Source: Deinococcus radiopugnans ATCC 19172
GTDB taxonomy: Bacteria > Deinococcota > Deinococci > Deinococcales > Deinococcaceae
Direction of reading: 5' to 3'
DNA: 64,000 nucleotides
Assembly: GCF_006335125.1 (NCBI RefSeq)
Contig: NZ_VDMO01000005.1
Location: 124,001-188,000 of the forward strand
Shown here: in pieces, positions 1 through 8,312 of the stretch
How positions within the stretch are numbered: the first letter of the stretch is position 1
Layout of the letters: every line of letters begins with the position of its first letter
Notes under the pieces: generated by a model
What the model saw: only the letters and a program-made list of their open reading frames with translations
Databases searched by the model: none
What the model was told of the DNA's origin: nothing
Program-made: the position numbers and the translations under genes

Positions 1-724
1 CGTGCCGAATGGCGTCCCAGAACGTTTTGCGGACTGGCCCTTCGCGACGTTCGCCGCTGCTGCGGTCTGTGGCGATGACCTGCCAGCCCTCGACGGTGCC
101 CAGCAGTTCTACCTGGGCCAGGGAACGCAGATCGTCCAGCCAGTCCACCGGCTTCACGTCGTCGGTGCCCTGGAAGTCGCGCCGGTCCTGGCTTCCGCGC
201 CGCACCGCTGTGGCGAGGGCCGGGCCGCGCTGCTTGGGGGGCAGGCTGCTGTACGGCACCGGCTTCCCGGTATCGGGATGTTCGATATGCGCGCCTTCGG
301 CCATGGCCCGGTTCACGTCGGCCACCGCCTGCACGTCGGCGCTGCTGGGATGGGCCTTGCCTGTGGTGGCGCGGGTCACGTCCAGCACGATCTGGTAGTC
401 CTCTGGCAGCACGCCGCCCAGGGCGCGGGTGATGCGCTCAGGGGGCAGCGGCAGATTCAGGACAGCGAACTCGCCAGCAGCGGCGGCGTAGTCGATCAGC
501 TGGTAGGCACGCGGGCGCGAGAAGCCGAAACGGGCCAGGGCGTATTGCTCGAAGCTGGCAAACTCGCCGCGGTACAGGCGAGCGTCGCGAATCTCGGTCA
601 GGGCGCGCCCCGCAAGCAGGGCGGCGGACGCGCCGACCAGGACCTGTTCTTCGAGCTCGGCCAGTCGGGCGCGCTCGTCAGGGGACAAGGACTGCAGCAG
701 ATCCGTTCGAGGGACAGCCGTCAT
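1..724 (-). CDS. Prophage replication/partition-type protein, C-terminus off the window
   Basis: Reading leftward from an ATG at 724, the frame stays open for 241 codons to the edge of the window, so the C-terminus is missing. The N-terminal part has a short acidic helix followed by a motif of the form LTEIRDARLYRG..FEQYALARFGFSRPRAYQLIDYA, seen in helix-turn-helix proteins of phage and plasmid replication or partition regions. The ATG overlaps the dnaB stop as ATGA, so the two are translationally coupled and this is the last visible gene of the early operon. The exact role is not known. The existence of the gene is well supported by the overlap and the protein-like sequence. Confidence 0.7.
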   Translation of the reverse strand, partial: MTAVPRTDLLQSLSPDERARLAELEEQVLVGASAALLAGRALTEIRDARLYRGEFASFEQYALARFGFSRPRAYQLIDYAAAAGEFAVLNLPLPPERITRALGGVLPEDYQIVLDVTRATTGKAHPSSADVQAVADVNRAMAEGAHIEHPDTGKPVPYSSLPPKQRGPALATAVRRGSQDRRDFQGTDDVKPVDWLDDLRSLAQVELLGTVEGWQVIATDRSSGERREGPVRKTFWDAIRH

Positions 725-2088
725 GCGGCCCACTCCGCCAGACTGGCAAACCGCACGAACGCACTCAGGAACTGGAGCCTGACCGTCCCGACCGGCCCAT
801 GCCGCTGCTTACCGATAATGATCTCCGCAATGCCCTGCTGATCGGTCTGCGGGTTGTAATACTCGTCCCGGTAGATGAACATCACCACGTCCGCGTCCTG
901 TTCCAGCGCGCCGGATTCACGCAAGTCGCTGAGCATGGGCCGATGGTTGGGCCGCTCTTCCACCTTGCGGCTGAGCTGGCTGAGCACCAGGAAAGGAATC
1001 CCGAACTCGCGGGCCAGTTGCTTCAGTGCCCGGCTGATCGTGCTGATTTCCTGCTGACGCTGATCACTGCCGCTCGTGCTGCCCGCATTCATCAGTTGCA
1101 GGTAATCGATGATGACCAGCCTCAGCGGCTTTTCCTTGTGTAGCCGACGCAGCTTGGAGGGCAGGGTTCGCAGGTGACTGTCGTTCGCCGCGTCATCCAG
1201 CAGGGTCAGCGGCAACTGGCCCAGGCGTTCGGCCTTCTGCTCGAAGCGGCTCTTCTGGGCCGGGGTCAGGTGGCCCCGGCCGAACATGGCCCCCTGCATG
1301 GCGGTGGCGTCAATGCTGGCTGCACTTGCCAGCAGGCGGACCACAAGCTGCTGGCGGGGCATCTCCAGACTCACCACTGCCACCTGCCCGGCGTCTCCCC
1401 GGTTCGCGAGTCCGGCGGCGACGTTCTCGCCGATGTTCAGTGCCAGACCGCTCTTGCCCATCGCAGGGCGCGCGGCCAGGATGTTCAGGGTGGACGGGAA
1501 CAACCCGCCGCCCAGCTGATCGTCCAGGTCATGAAAGCCAGTGGACAGGGGCGCAACGCCCTGACCGCTCAGCACGTCGCTCAGCACGTCCACCACCACG
1601 TCACCCACGCTGAACGCACCGAACTGCGCGGTGGTGTCCAAGTCTGCGCCGATCTGCGCGGCCTGGGCCAGCACGTCCTCAAGGGGCAGTTGGGCGTCGT
1701 AGGCCGTGCGCTGCAGCGCGCTGCTCTGGCGGATCAGTTCGCGCAGGGTCCACTTCTCACGTACGATCCGGGCGTAGTGCTCGGCGTACGCGGCAGTGGG
1801 CGTCTGGTCCCCCAGGCCGATCAGGTAGGCCACACCGCCCACCTCGTCCAGTTCTCCGGTGCGGGTCAGTTCGGTGTGCAGGGTGGTCAGGTCCAGCGGT
1901 GAACCCTGAGCCTGCAGGCGTTGCATGGCCACGAAGATCTTGCGGTGGCCTTCCCGGTAGAACATGCTGGGGGTCAGTTCAGCGATGGCCTCCAGGCTGA
2001 GGATGTCGGGGTCCAGCAGCAAGCTGCCCAGCACGCTGATCTCGGCTTCCAGGCTGTGGGGGGGAACACGGGGGGCAAAGTCGCTCAT
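721..2088 (-). CDS. dnaB: Replicative DNA helicase, DnaB family (prophage copy)
   Basis: A 455-residue DnaB-type hexameric helicase. The N-terminal domain begins with the family signature RVPPHSLEAEISVLGSLLLD. The RecA-like domain has a Walker A (ARPAMGKSG, about residue 207) and a Walker B (LVIIDYLQLM). I chose the ATG at 2088 because it overlaps the upstream stop as ATGA and lies just before the conserved N-terminus; an in-frame ATG five codons upstream also exists. Position in a run of phage genes, with no ribosomal or chromosomal neighbours, indicates a phage-encoded copy that unwinds phage DNA, probably loaded by the protein at 2342-3493. Confidence 0.95.
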   Translation of the reverse strand: MSDFAPRVPPHSLEAEISVLGSLLLDPDILSLEAIAELTPSMFYREGHRKIFVAMQRLQAQGSPLDLTTLHTELTRTGELDEVGGVAYLIGLGDQTPTAAYAEHYARIVREKWTLRELIRQSSALQRTAYDAQLPLEDVLAQAAQIGADLDTTAQFGAFSVGDVVVDVLSDVLSGQGVAPLSTGFHDLDDQLGGGLFPSTLNILAARPAMGKSGLALNIGENVAAGLANRGDAGQVAVVSLEMPRQQLVVRLLASAASIDATAMQGAMFGRGHLTPAQKSRFEQKAERLGQLPLTLLDDAANDSHLRTLPSKLRRLHKEKPLRLVIIDYLQLMNAGSTSGSDQRQQEISTISRALKQLAREFGIPFLVLSQLSRKVEERPNHRPMLSDLRESGALEQDADVVMFIYRDEYYNPQTDQQGIAEIIIGKQRHGPVGTVRLQFLSAFVRFASLAEWAA

Positions 2089-2345
2089 TGCATGTCCTGC
2101 CATGCCTGCTCCTGCCGCTCGGAGGCGTACGTCTGAGAGTAGGCCCTGGCGTAGGCGTCCAGCGCGGTAGGGCCATAGCCCAGATAGGTGTCGTAAGCGT
2201 CTGGCGTGGAGTCAAACGGGTCAGGCTCAGTGATCACGCACTTCCAGCGAAATTGATCACGCACCTGAACTTCGGTCAGGTGGTAGCTGTGCCGGGCAAT
2301 CAAGGCATTCAGCTCCCCTTCGGTGGTCAGCCTGGGTTCACTCAC
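2085..2345 (-). CDS. Small prophage protein of unknown function
   Basis: An 86-residue protein starting at a GTG (2345) that overlaps the stop of the upstream replication gene as GTGA, and ending in an ATGA overlap with dnaB. It is Tyr/Asp-rich with no recognised domain. The tight coupling between a replication protein and DnaB suggests a replication accessory role, such as helicase loading or modulation, but that is inference from position only. Confidence 0.65.
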   Translation of the reverse strand: MSEPRLTTEGELNALIARHSYHLTEVQVRDQFRWKCVITEPDPFDSTPDAYDTYLGYGPTALDAYARAYSQTYASERQEQAWQDMQ

Positions 2346-3493
2346 GCCAGCACCTCCCAGCCTGCCACCACGGCGTCCGGCCGATCCTGCGGGGCGCTGC
2401 CTTCCTCGAAAATCACGTTGCCATACGCGGTTTCTTCCACTGTCCAGACCTGGCCCGTCTGCGGATCGCGGCGGCGCTCGCCGGGCCTGCACTTCGCCTC
2501 GCCGAACACCCGTCCGACGTCCCTGGTCGTGCGCTGGGCCGCCTGTTTTGCGGCAGTCACCTTCGCCATGCGGGCCACCAGGGCGGGCCAGGGGTGGGCG
2601 TAGCTGCCGGCGGCAGTGATCTCGCCCGAGTGCTGGGCCAGATCGGCATGCATACCCGCCATCACCCACCCGGCAAACTGGAGGATCTGCGCGTCCTGCG
2701 CGGCTTTGGGCAGGCGGTGGGCGCGCGTCCAGGCGCTCCAGATGTCCCACGCGCCCGACGCCGTCAGCGTCTCCTGGGCCTCGCGGTACGTCGCCGGGCC
2801 GGGCGGAACAGTTTCAGAGTCGGTCACGTTAACGATTTCTCCCTTGCCTGACACGGTTTTTTCCTGTGAGGGTGAAGGCTTGTCGCCGCTGTTGGCCTCG
2901 TCAGAGGCCGCGCCGTCAGGCGCAAGCCGTTCGGGCGTTTCGGTTTTGAGTTCATTTTTTTGAAGTGAGGTTTCAAGGGCAACAACAGCCGGCGGAATCT
3001 GGGCGGGCCATAGAGACCCAGCAATGAAGATGTTGTTGTCTTTTAATTTCCTTCTCCTTCCTTCTACTTCCTTCAGGGAAAGAAATTTGCTGTACTGGAC
3101 AGCGTTGCCGCTCTTAACTGACGTACGGTCATTCGCATTCCCGTTCGCACCACCGTTCGCATGGGCGTTCGCCGGGGTTTTGCCGTAGCGCCAGGCCCGG
3201 CCTTCCGAATGGCAAAACCCGGCTGCTTCCAGGGCCTTAAGGGCCTTCTCGACGGCCCGCTGACCCAGGTCCGTTTCAACCTGGATCTCGGCCACCGTCA
3301 TGGGCGATTTGCGGGTGTAGTTGTGCCGCTCAGCAAGCGCGGTCAGGACACGGGTGTCGGCGCTGCCGTGGCGTTTCTGATAGTCGACCACGGCGCTGTC
3401 CGTCGTGGTGTACGTGCCGGCTTCCCGGCGGCGGGAGGTGCGCGGGGCGGGTTCGGCAGGGGCCGGAAATTTGAGGTTCTGCGCGGGGGTCAT
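2342..3493 (-). CDS. Prophage replication protein with winged-helix N-terminus
   Basis: 383 residues. Residues ~40-105 read as a winged helix (T..EIQVETDLGQRAVEKALKALEAAGF, ending in a wing-like WRYGK). A long low-complexity linker (~105-220) is rich in Asn, Lys and Glu. A helical C-terminal domain (~230-330) recalls DnaD/replisome-organiser domains. Proteins of this plan, placed directly upstream of dnaB, act as phage replication initiators or helicase loaders. No specific origin site is recognised. It overlaps its neighbours by four bases on both sides. Confidence 0.65.
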   Translation of the reverse strand: MTPAQNLKFPAPAEPAPRTSRRREAGTYTTTDSAVVDYQKRHGSADTRVLTALAERHNYTRKSPMTVAEIQVETDLGQRAVEKALKALEAAGFCHSEGRAWRYGKTPANAHANGGANGNANDRTSVKSGNAVQYSKFLSLKEVEGRRRKLKDNNIFIAGSLWPAQIPPAVVALETSLQKNELKTETPERLAPDGAASDEANSGDKPSPSQEKTVSGKGEIVNVTDSETVPPGPATYREAQETLTASGAWDIWSAWTRAHRLPKAAQDAQILQFAGWVMAGMHADLAQHSGEITAAGSYAHPWPALVARMAKVTAAKQAAQRTTRDVGRVFGEAKCRPGERRRDPQTGQVWTVEETAYGNVIFEEGSAPQDRPDAVVAGWEVLA

Positions 3494-3957
3494 GCGCTCA
3501 CCGCCTGATACAGCTCACGGACGCGAGCCAGAGCCTCAGGCTCCAGTGTCCACAGCCCCTGCGCGCCCCGGTGCGGGACGGCTTCAGGAAGGGGTGTGAC
3601 TTTTAGACACCAGTGGTACTGATTCTGGGCTGCCCAGGGTGACGGGCTATCCCGTCGCACGTCCACCAGCTGGGCAACAGCGATGATGCCGGAATGAACC
3701 ACTGCAGAAAGGCTATTTGGATGGATACTGGGCAGATTGCAACCCTGCCATTCCATCCACACCAAGGCGTCCATGATCTCGTTGGCATAATCGCTGTTGA
3801 TCTTGTCTGAGCCGCCGTGCAGGGCCAGGAACATCCCCACGCTGCCACCTTGACGGGAAGGGTGCCAGGTGCGGTTCTCCACGTCCTTGCCCGCTGTCTG
3901 GAACGCCCACGCCCATGGGTGGCGCAAGGTCAGCCCACGAATCTCAGTGCGCGTCAT
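3490..3957 (-). CDS. ASCH/PUA-like domain protein
   Basis: 155 residues. The N-terminus (GLTLRHPWAWAFQTAGKDVENRTW) matches the start of ASCH-type PUA-fold proteins, which bind RNA or modified nucleotides. Tryptophan and histidine residues typical of the fold recur (PWAAQNQYHWCLK). Such proteins are common in phage early operons. The substrate is unknown. Coupled by four-base overlaps to both neighbours. Confidence 0.7.
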   Translation of the reverse strand: MTRTEIRGLTLRHPWAWAFQTAGKDVENRTWHPSRQGGSVGMFLALHGGSDKINSDYANEIMDALVWMEWQGCNLPSIHPNSLSAVVHSGIIAVAQLVDVRRDSPSPWAAQNQYHWCLKVTPLPEAVPHRGAQGLWTLEPEALARVRELYQAVSA

Positions 3958-4166
3958 GCTGCCACCACTTCAGCTGCCAGCGCCTCGCGCACCCGCTCCG
4001 CGAACGCCGCGCCGTGTGACGACGCCAGGGCGCACAGCATGGCCTCACGGGCTTCTTCGGGCAGCTCAGCCACCTGATCGGCCCAGAACAGCACCAGATC
4101 AGCGCTGACCCTGGAGTGGGGCAAAGGGGCCGAAGCTCGCACGGTTTCAATCGGCCGCTGGTGCAT
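3954..4166 (-). CDS. Small hypothetical prophage protein
   Basis: 70 residues, mostly helical and rich in Ala/Glu (ELPEEAREAMLCALASSHGAAF). No recognised domain. It overlaps the upstream gene by 20 bases and the ASCH gene by four, which fits the densely packed early operon. Confidence 0.55.
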   Translation of the reverse strand: MHQRPIETVRASAPLPHSRVSADLVLFWADQVAELPEEAREAMLCALASSHGAAFAERVREALAAEVVAA

Positions 4167-4881
4167 GACCTTCCCCTTCCACGTCGTGGCGAACTTCGGC
4201 CAAGACTTCCGTGCCTACCAGATCGGGCCAGTGCTTCAAGATGATGCCCCGCCATTCGGCCATGTCCTTTTCGTCGCTGCTCTTGGGGTCATCCCAGTCG
4301 GTGGGGTCATAGCCCACGGCCTGCAACAGCGTGGACAGGTCATCCATCGCGCAGCGGGCCAGGAACGCTTCGGGGCTGTCCGCGTCCTCAGTGATCGGCG
4401 TGAACTCGGCGTCCTCGGTCTCGCTGCTGGGCAGGGCCTGGATTTCCTTCGGTGCGTTCAGCACGCCCACCGTTACGGTCTGCGGGGCCTCCGGCTGCTG
4501 TTCCTCAGCCTCTTCAAACAGGCCTGCGCCCTTGCCCGGTTCCTGCACCTGGACGATCAGGGCCAGCTCAAAGCGGGCAGCATCGAACAGGCTGTTCAGG
4601 TCATCGCCCGCGTTTGCCCACTTCTGCAGCGTCGCCACCGGCACGAAGTCCTTCATCTTGCTGCCCTTGCTGGTGAAGACCAGCTTGCGGAAATCGCCGT
4701 CGCTGCGCTGGGCCACCCGCACGGTAAAGGTCACGTCCTTGCTGTCCTGGGCATTGTGGGCGGCGCGCAGGAATTCCAGGGCGTCAGCGGGCACCTGCAC
4801 GTCCAGCAGGCTGATCAGGTCATCGTGCGTGTCGTATTTGGTTTCGGTGCGGTAGGCCCGGACGGTGTATTCGCTCTTCAT
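4147..4881 (-). CDS. Hypothetical protein next to the phage recombinase
   Basis: 244 residues, acidic in its second half. The first ~100 residues look globular (MKSEYTVRAYRTETKY... FTVRVAQRSDGDFRKLVF); the middle is a Glu/Pro/Thr-rich linker; the last ~75 residues (AFLARCAMDDLSTLLQAVGYDPTDWDD) look like a separate helical domain. It is downstream of bet with a 61-bp gap, a position often held by recombination accessory proteins, but I recognise no family. Confidence 0.65.
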   Translation of the reverse strand: MKSEYTVRAYRTETKYDTHDDLISLLDVQVPADALEFLRAAHNAQDSKDVTFTVRVAQRSDGDFRKLVFTSKGSKMKDFVPVATLQKWANAGDDLNSLFDAARFELALIVQVQEPGKGAGLFEEAEEQQPEAPQTVTVGVLNAPKEIQALPSSETEDAEFTPITEDADSPEAFLARCAMDDLSTLLQAVGYDPTDWDDPKSSDEKDMAEWRGIILKHWPDLVGTEVLAEVRHDVEGEGHAPAAD

Positions 4882-4942
4882 GGTTGGCTCCCCGTGTTTG
4901 AATCAAGAAGTGAGCCGGGAAGCGGACCTCCCGGCCTTTGGG

Positions 4943-6118
4943 TTAAAAAGCGAGTACTTTTCTTTGAGCTTCGGAAAAAGCCTGTGCGGCCTCGTGGTTG
5001 TCCCAGCCGCTGAAGGTGTCGAGGATGCCCACGGCCTGTTCCTCGGTCAGCTCTTTGGTGCCGACGGCTGTTTCCTGGCCCGTGAGGTAGCCCCACAGGA
5101 ATGCGCGGTCCTGGCTGGTCTTGGCTCCGGCGCGGGCGGCGTGCTGGCTCAGCAGTTGCCGCTGCTCTGACGTGGCCAGGGCGGGCGTCAGGACGGCGTC
5201 CACCACGTCCGGCTCTGTTGCGGTCTGCGGGGCTTCCTGGGCAGGCTCAGCGGGCGGGACGGGGCGGTTGCTCAGGACGGCTTTCAAGTCCTGGCGCAGC
5301 GCGGCGGCCTGGCTGGCGTTGGTGCGCCATTCGCTGTATCTGGCGGCGTAGGCCTTCTCGTCAATGTCGGGGCGGGCTTCGGCCCACAGGGCCTTGATCT
5401 CGCCCGTCAGGGCCTCGCTGGGGCCAGGGGTGCGGGCGGGGGTGCCGGCCTGTTCCTGGACTTCGCGGGTGATGTTGGCGGGGCGGGTGGTCTGGGCAGG
5501 TGCGGTGTCTTTGGGGTTGTCGGCCTGGGCCATTTCGTCAGAGGTGTACAGTCCCGAAAGATCGTTGGGGAAGGCGCTGCGCAGCGCCTGGGCCTCGGCG
5601 CACTTCGCAATCATGACGTCGGGCATCTTGCCCCACAGCCCCATCGGCGCCCCGTCCCGCTTCCGGCTGATGTACGCCTCCAGACGCGCCACGGCCCACA
5701 GCGGCTCAGCAAAGCCCCGGCGCAGCACGCCCACTTTTGCGGCGGCGGGTGGTTCTTTCTGGAGCCAGACGTCTTTCCATTCGCCGTCTTCACCGCACCA
5801 GAACGGCCCCACGCGGCCCGCGTACTGGCCGTGCCGTTCGGCGATCACGCGGAAGCCGTCAATGGCCACCTGAACGGTCATCTTCTGGGTCTTGACCCAT
5901 TGGCCGTTGACCTGCTTGCTTTCTTCGCGCATGACGGCGTAGATCTGGCGGCTGAAGGGGTCGAGCCCGGTGCGGCGGCACTGCGCGATGAAGAGGGACA
6001 GTTCGCCGTCGGATGCGCCAGGGGCGATCTGGGTTTTGATCAGTTCGATCTGTTCCGGGTCGAAGTGGATGGGGGCCAGGGTCATGTTTGGGGTGGGGCG
6101 GTGTTCGATGGCGGTCAT
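4943..6118 (-). CDS. bet: Phage recombination protein Bet (RecT/Red-beta superfamily)
   Basis: 391 residues. The first ~200 carry the annealase core: [33 protein letters not shown], then [18 protein letters not shown], and [21 protein letters not shown], all hallmarks of Bet-type single-strand annealing proteins. The C-terminal ~190 residues are a variable Pro/Ala/Glu-rich tail. Bet anneals complementary single strands during phage recombination and normally works with an exonuclease and an SSB; neither partner is obvious in this window and may be among the small unknown genes or outside it. The start overlaps the upstream stop as ATGA. Confidence 0.9.
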   Translation of the reverse strand: MTAIEHRPTPNMTLAPIHFDPEQIELIKTQIAPGASDGELSLFIAQCRRTGLDPFSRQIYAVMREESKQVNGQWVKTQKMTVQVAIDGFRVIAERHGQYAGRVGPFWCGEDGEWKDVWLQKEPPAAAKVGVLRRGFAEPLWAVARLEAYISRKRDGAPMGLWGKMPDVMIAKCAEAQALRSAFPNDLSGLYTSDEMAQADNPKDTAPAQTTRPANITREVQEQAGTPARTPGPSEALTGEIKALWAEARPDIDEKAYAARYSEWRTNASQAAALRQDLKAVLSNRPVPPAEPAQEAPQTATEPDVVDAVLTPALATSEQRQLLSQHAARAGAKTSQDRAFLWGYLTGQETAVGTKELTEEQAVGILDTFSGWDNHEAAQAFSEAQRKVLAF

Positions 6119-6411
6119 TTCCTCACCGTGCCTTCGCCCCGACAGTGGGGGCAGTTGATTCGAGGGGGCCTTGTCTTGCCGTTAGTGCAGGTGCAGGGGC
6201 GCTCAGTCCAGTGCGAGCCGTAGTCGAGGTGTCCACCCCGGTAGACAACGAGGCTGCCCAGCCCGTCAGCGCACAGCGCGCGGGCCAGAACGTCGGTGTG
6301 GACGGGAATGCCGACAGGCCGCACCAGGAAACGGCAGCGCGTCGGAGAGGCACCAGCGGCGTCAAGTAATGCGCTCCACTGCTGCTTGGAGAGGGGGACA
6401 AGGCTGGTCAT
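6115..6411 (-). CDS. Small protein with C-terminal zinc ribbon
   Basis: 98 residues. The C-terminus has paired cysteines (PCTCTNG...[13 protein letters not shown]), a DnaJ-like CxC/CxxC zinc-binding layout. The start at 6411 overlaps the previous stop as ATGA; a longer upstream reading is a shadow. Function unknown; zinc-binding proteins next to Bet could assist recombination, but this is inference. Confidence 0.6.
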   Translation of the reverse strand: MTSLVPLSKQQWSALLDAAGASPTRCRFLVRPVGIPVHTDVLARALCADGLGSLVVYRGGHLDYGSHWTERPCTCTNGKTRPPRINCPHCRGEGTVRK

Positions 6412-6566
6412 GCGAACAGCCTCAGCAAGTCGTCGGCGTCGGCCATCTTCCAGGCCTTGAAGCCCAACCCAATGCTCACGCCGATCAGGACCGGCAATTC
6501 CGTGAAGACGCCGAGGACGATGCAGGCAATGGCCAGCACGATCATCAGGAATGTGGCCCGTCTCAT
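6408..6566 (-). CDS. Small two-helix membrane protein
   Basis: 52 residues: a short basic start (MRRATF), two hydrophobic segments (LMIVLAIACIVLGVF and LPVLIGVSIGLGF) and a short charged tail. It is coupled by ATGA overlaps on both sides. Small early phage membrane proteins often affect host physiology or exclude other phages, but nothing specific can be assigned. Confidence 0.55.
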   Translation of the reverse strand: MRRATFLMIVLAIACIVLGVFTELPVLIGVSIGLGFKAWKMADADDLLRLFA

Positions 6567-6757
6567 GCCGCCGCCCGCAGGCCCATCCAGGCCAGGAACG
6601 CAGCGTGGGCCGCCTCGGCACGGGCCATGTACTGCTGGTGGGCCTCTGAGGCCAGCTCCAACGGCACGCGGGTCATGACGTACTGAGCTGCGTCCCGTTT
6701 CTGCACGGCACGCTCGTAGGCAAGGCGGGCGGACTCTTCGGAGGTGGGGGCAGTCAT
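6563..6757 (-). CDS. Small helical hypothetical protein
   Basis: 64 residues, predicted all-helical and Ala-rich (ARLAYERAVQKRDAAQYV). The start at 6757 overlaps the upstream stop as ATGA; the longer open frame above it is not needed. No family recognised. Confidence 0.5.
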   Translation of the reverse strand: MTAPTSEESARLAYERAVQKRDAAQYVMTRVPLELASEAHQQYMARAEAAHAAFLAWMGLRAAA

Positions 6758-6942
6758 GCCGCATCCCCCTGAGCCGCCAACTCCTTCACTGTCTTCTGGC
6801 TGAGCGCGTTCTGGAGCAGCGCACCGCAGTCGCAGCACGCCACCCAGATGCGGTTGTTGTACGTGCCAGGGTCATACGTTGCCCCGGCGTATAGCCGGTG
6901 GGGCGGGTGGGCACAGCCGACGGTCTTCTTTCGCTTGCTCAC
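6754..6942 (-). CDS. Small zinc-ribbon-like hypothetical protein
   Basis: 62 residues from a GTG that overlaps the upstream stop as GTGA. It has a basic start (VSKRKK), one Cys/His-containing segment (VGCAHPPHR) and a CCDCG motif, which together could hold a zinc ion. Function unknown. Confidence 0.5.
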   Translation of the reverse strand: MSKRKKTVGCAHPPHRLYAGATYDPGTYNNRIWVACCDCGALLQNALSQKTVKELAAQGDAA

Positions 6943-7364
6943 GCCGCCGTCCCCTTGAACTGCGCCAGCCACCCTGCGGCCAGCCCCACCAGTCCCGCGC
7001 TCGCCTCGTCCCGCGTGGTCCAGCTGCCCTTGCCGGTCAGGTTGTATCGGACCTTCACGTTTCCGGTCTTGTTGCGCCGCTCGCTGCGGATCACCGCGTC
7101 GAAGGTGAAGGCAAAGCCAGTACTGCGACGGGTGACCGTGAAAGCCAGCGTTTCGGTCTTGCTGGTCTGCCCGACGCCCTTGATCTCAACGGCGTAGTTC
7201 TCGCCCTCAAAGGCGATCACGGCGTCCACGTTCACGGGGTTGAAGGGAATGTGGTGCAACCGGGCGTGGCTGTGCGCGCTGGCCAGGGCCGCGTTGAAGG
7301 CGAATCGGGCCGCCTGTTGGGCACGGGTGTCTACCAGGGTGGACGTGGGGTGGTGTATGCTCAT
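6939..7364 (-). CDS. Hypothetical prophage early protein
   Basis: 141 residues. The ATG at 7364 is chosen because a strong AAAGGAGA ribosome-binding site lies 6-8 nt upstream (about 7371-7380). The C-terminal half (EIKGVGQTSKTETLAFTVTRR... SWTTRDEASAGLVGLAAGWLAQF) looks like a compact alpha/beta domain. First gene of the tightly coupled cluster that runs down to dnaB. No family recognised. Confidence 0.6.
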   Translation of the reverse strand: MSIHHPTSTLVDTRAQQAARFAFNAALASAHSHARLHHIPFNPVNVDAVIAFEGENYAVEIKGVGQTSKTETLAFTVTRRSTGFAFTFDAVIRSERRNKTGNVKVRYNLTGKGSWTTRDEASAGLVGLAAGWLAQFKGTAA

Positions 7365-7386
7365 GGCAGGAATCTCCTTTTGTAGG

Positions 7387-7422
7387 TGGCACGCGAGCTG
7401 AGAGGCGCGTGCCATGTTTTTT
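7387..7422 (+). terminator. Strong hairpin followed by six T residues
   Basis: Nine-base perfect arms, TGGCACGCG (7387-7395) and CGCGTGCCA (7406-7414), then TTTTTT at 7417-7422. Read rightward it is a canonical intrinsic terminator. Read leftward the same hairpin sits just upstream of the ribosome-binding site of the gene at 7364 and could act as an attenuator in the early operon. Confidence 0.5.
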
Positions 7423-7424
7423 GG

Positions 7425-7541
7425 TCAGCCAGCCAGATGGCTGGACTGCCGGACGCCCATAAGGGCGAGAACGTTGATGAGTGGACCCGGTACAAGTGTT
7501 GGAAATCTCACATCGGGTGTGCTGGCGGGTGTACGGTACAT
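7425..7541 (-). CDS. Possible 38-residue small ORF
   Basis: ATG at 7541 preceded by AGGGGGAA, ending at 7425 just before the hairpin. The peptide (MYRTPASTPDVRFPTLV...) has no known match in my memory. It lies in the otherwise empty 300-bp gap between the HTH gene and the rest of the early operon. It could be a leader peptide. Weak call. Confidence 0.25.
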   Translation of the reverse strand: MYRTPASTPDVRFPTLVPGPLINVLALMGVRQSSHLAG

Positions 7542-7660
7542 AGGATTCCCCCTGCAATCGGGATTCCTGTTCTGACTCCTCGGTTTCTCAGGCCTTGGAT
7601 GGAGTCAGTCAGGTCTAGAAGGTGTGGTTCAGCCCGCGCGTTTTGCGGAGGGCTGCTGTC

Positions 7661-7951
7661 TCAGCGGGCCGACTGGCCGCGCTGCCGTTCACGCGCCAGA
7701 TGCGCGGGTTGGGTCAGGGTGAGGTGCGTGGTCAGGGCCTGCTGGCCCTCGCGCTGGCGGGCGGCCACGTAGGCGTCCAGGTCCGTGCGGGCCACCCGGA
7801 TGGGGCCTCCGGGGAAGATCGGGAAGGCGAGCAGCAGACCGTCACCGATCAGTGCGTAGACCTTGCTGCGGCTGATGCCCAGCAGTTGCCCGGCCTGCGC
7901 GGGCGTCAGCGCCAGCAGATCGGAGAGGGCGAGGCTGGGGGCGGGGGTCAT
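7661..7951 (-). CDS. Helix-turn-helix protein, excisionase/MerR-like
   Basis: 96 residues. The segment LTPAQAGQLLGISRSKVYALIGDGLL followed by GGPIRVARTDLDAYVAARQ is the standard winged-helix 'excisionase family DNA-binding' domain. Its likely role is as an excision factor or an early transcription regulator. It is coupled to the upstream XRE gene by a four-base overlap. Confidence 0.75.
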   Translation of the reverse strand: MTPAPSLALSDLLALTPAQAGQLLGISRSKVYALIGDGLLLAFPIFPGGPIRVARTDLDAYVAARQREGQQALTTHLTLTQPAHLARERQRGQSAR

Positions 7952-8181
7952 ATGGATGTTTCCTGTTTTATGGATGTATTTATACCAGCAGGAAAAAAAA
8001 GAGCTTGAACCTCAACGGCAAGGGCTTCGGCAATTGCTTGGGCCGTCTTAGTCTCGGTCCCATTGACTGTTCCCAATTCGTGGGAACGGATAGTCAGCGA
8101 CGAAATACCGGATTTGGCGGCTAGCTCATCGCGCGACAAGTTCCGTTCCTCCCGCAGCCGCCTGATTTCGCTCATTCGCAT
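7948..8181 (-). CDS. XRE/Cro-like transcriptional regulator
   Basis: 77 residues; nearly all is a Cro/C1-type HTH (EIRRLREERNLSRDELAAKSG...). It is the first gene of the leftward early operon, and its ATG lies six bases after a consensus -10 box, so its mRNA is probably leaderless. It diverges from the repressor gene at 8305 across a shared operator region, the classic Cro position: it would shut off the repressor and tune early transcription. Confidence 0.8.
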   Translation of the reverse strand: MRMSEIRRLREERNLSRDELAAKSGISSLTIRSHELGTVNGTETKTAQAIAEALAVEVQALFFPAGINTSIKQETSI

Positions 8182-8187
8182 ATCTCA

Positions 8188-8216
8188 ATAATATAAGCTC
8201 ATCCGTACATTGTCAA
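8188..8216 (-). promoter_or_regulatory. Consensus promoter of the leftward early operon
   Basis: On the minus strand TTGACA (8216-8211), a 17-bp spacer and TATTAT (8193-8188) give a near-perfect sigma-70-type promoter. The -35 hexamer is buried in the 17-bp palindrome 8205-8221, so repressor bound there would block polymerase directly. The start codon at 8181 is six bases after the -10, consistent with a leaderless transcript. Confidence 0.85.
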
Positions 8217-8312
8217 TGTACACACGCGGGTCTGCCTGGTCTACCCGGACCTATTTTTAGGATTTGCGGAACTCAATCCGTACATTGTGCGTAGTACGGC
8301 CAACATGTACGG
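8202..8312. promoter_or_regulatory. Prophage operator region with repeated CCGTACAT half-sites
   Basis: Three related sites lie between the divergent regulators. A perfect odd-centred palindrome GTACATTG-T-CAATGTAC spans 8205-8221. CCGTAC (8278-8283) pairs with GTACGG (8294-8299). A further inverted half-site ATGTACGG lies at 8305-8312, at the start of the repressor gene. TCCGTACAT occurs in the same orientation at both ends. This is the layout expected for a CI/Cro switch. Confidence 0.8.
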
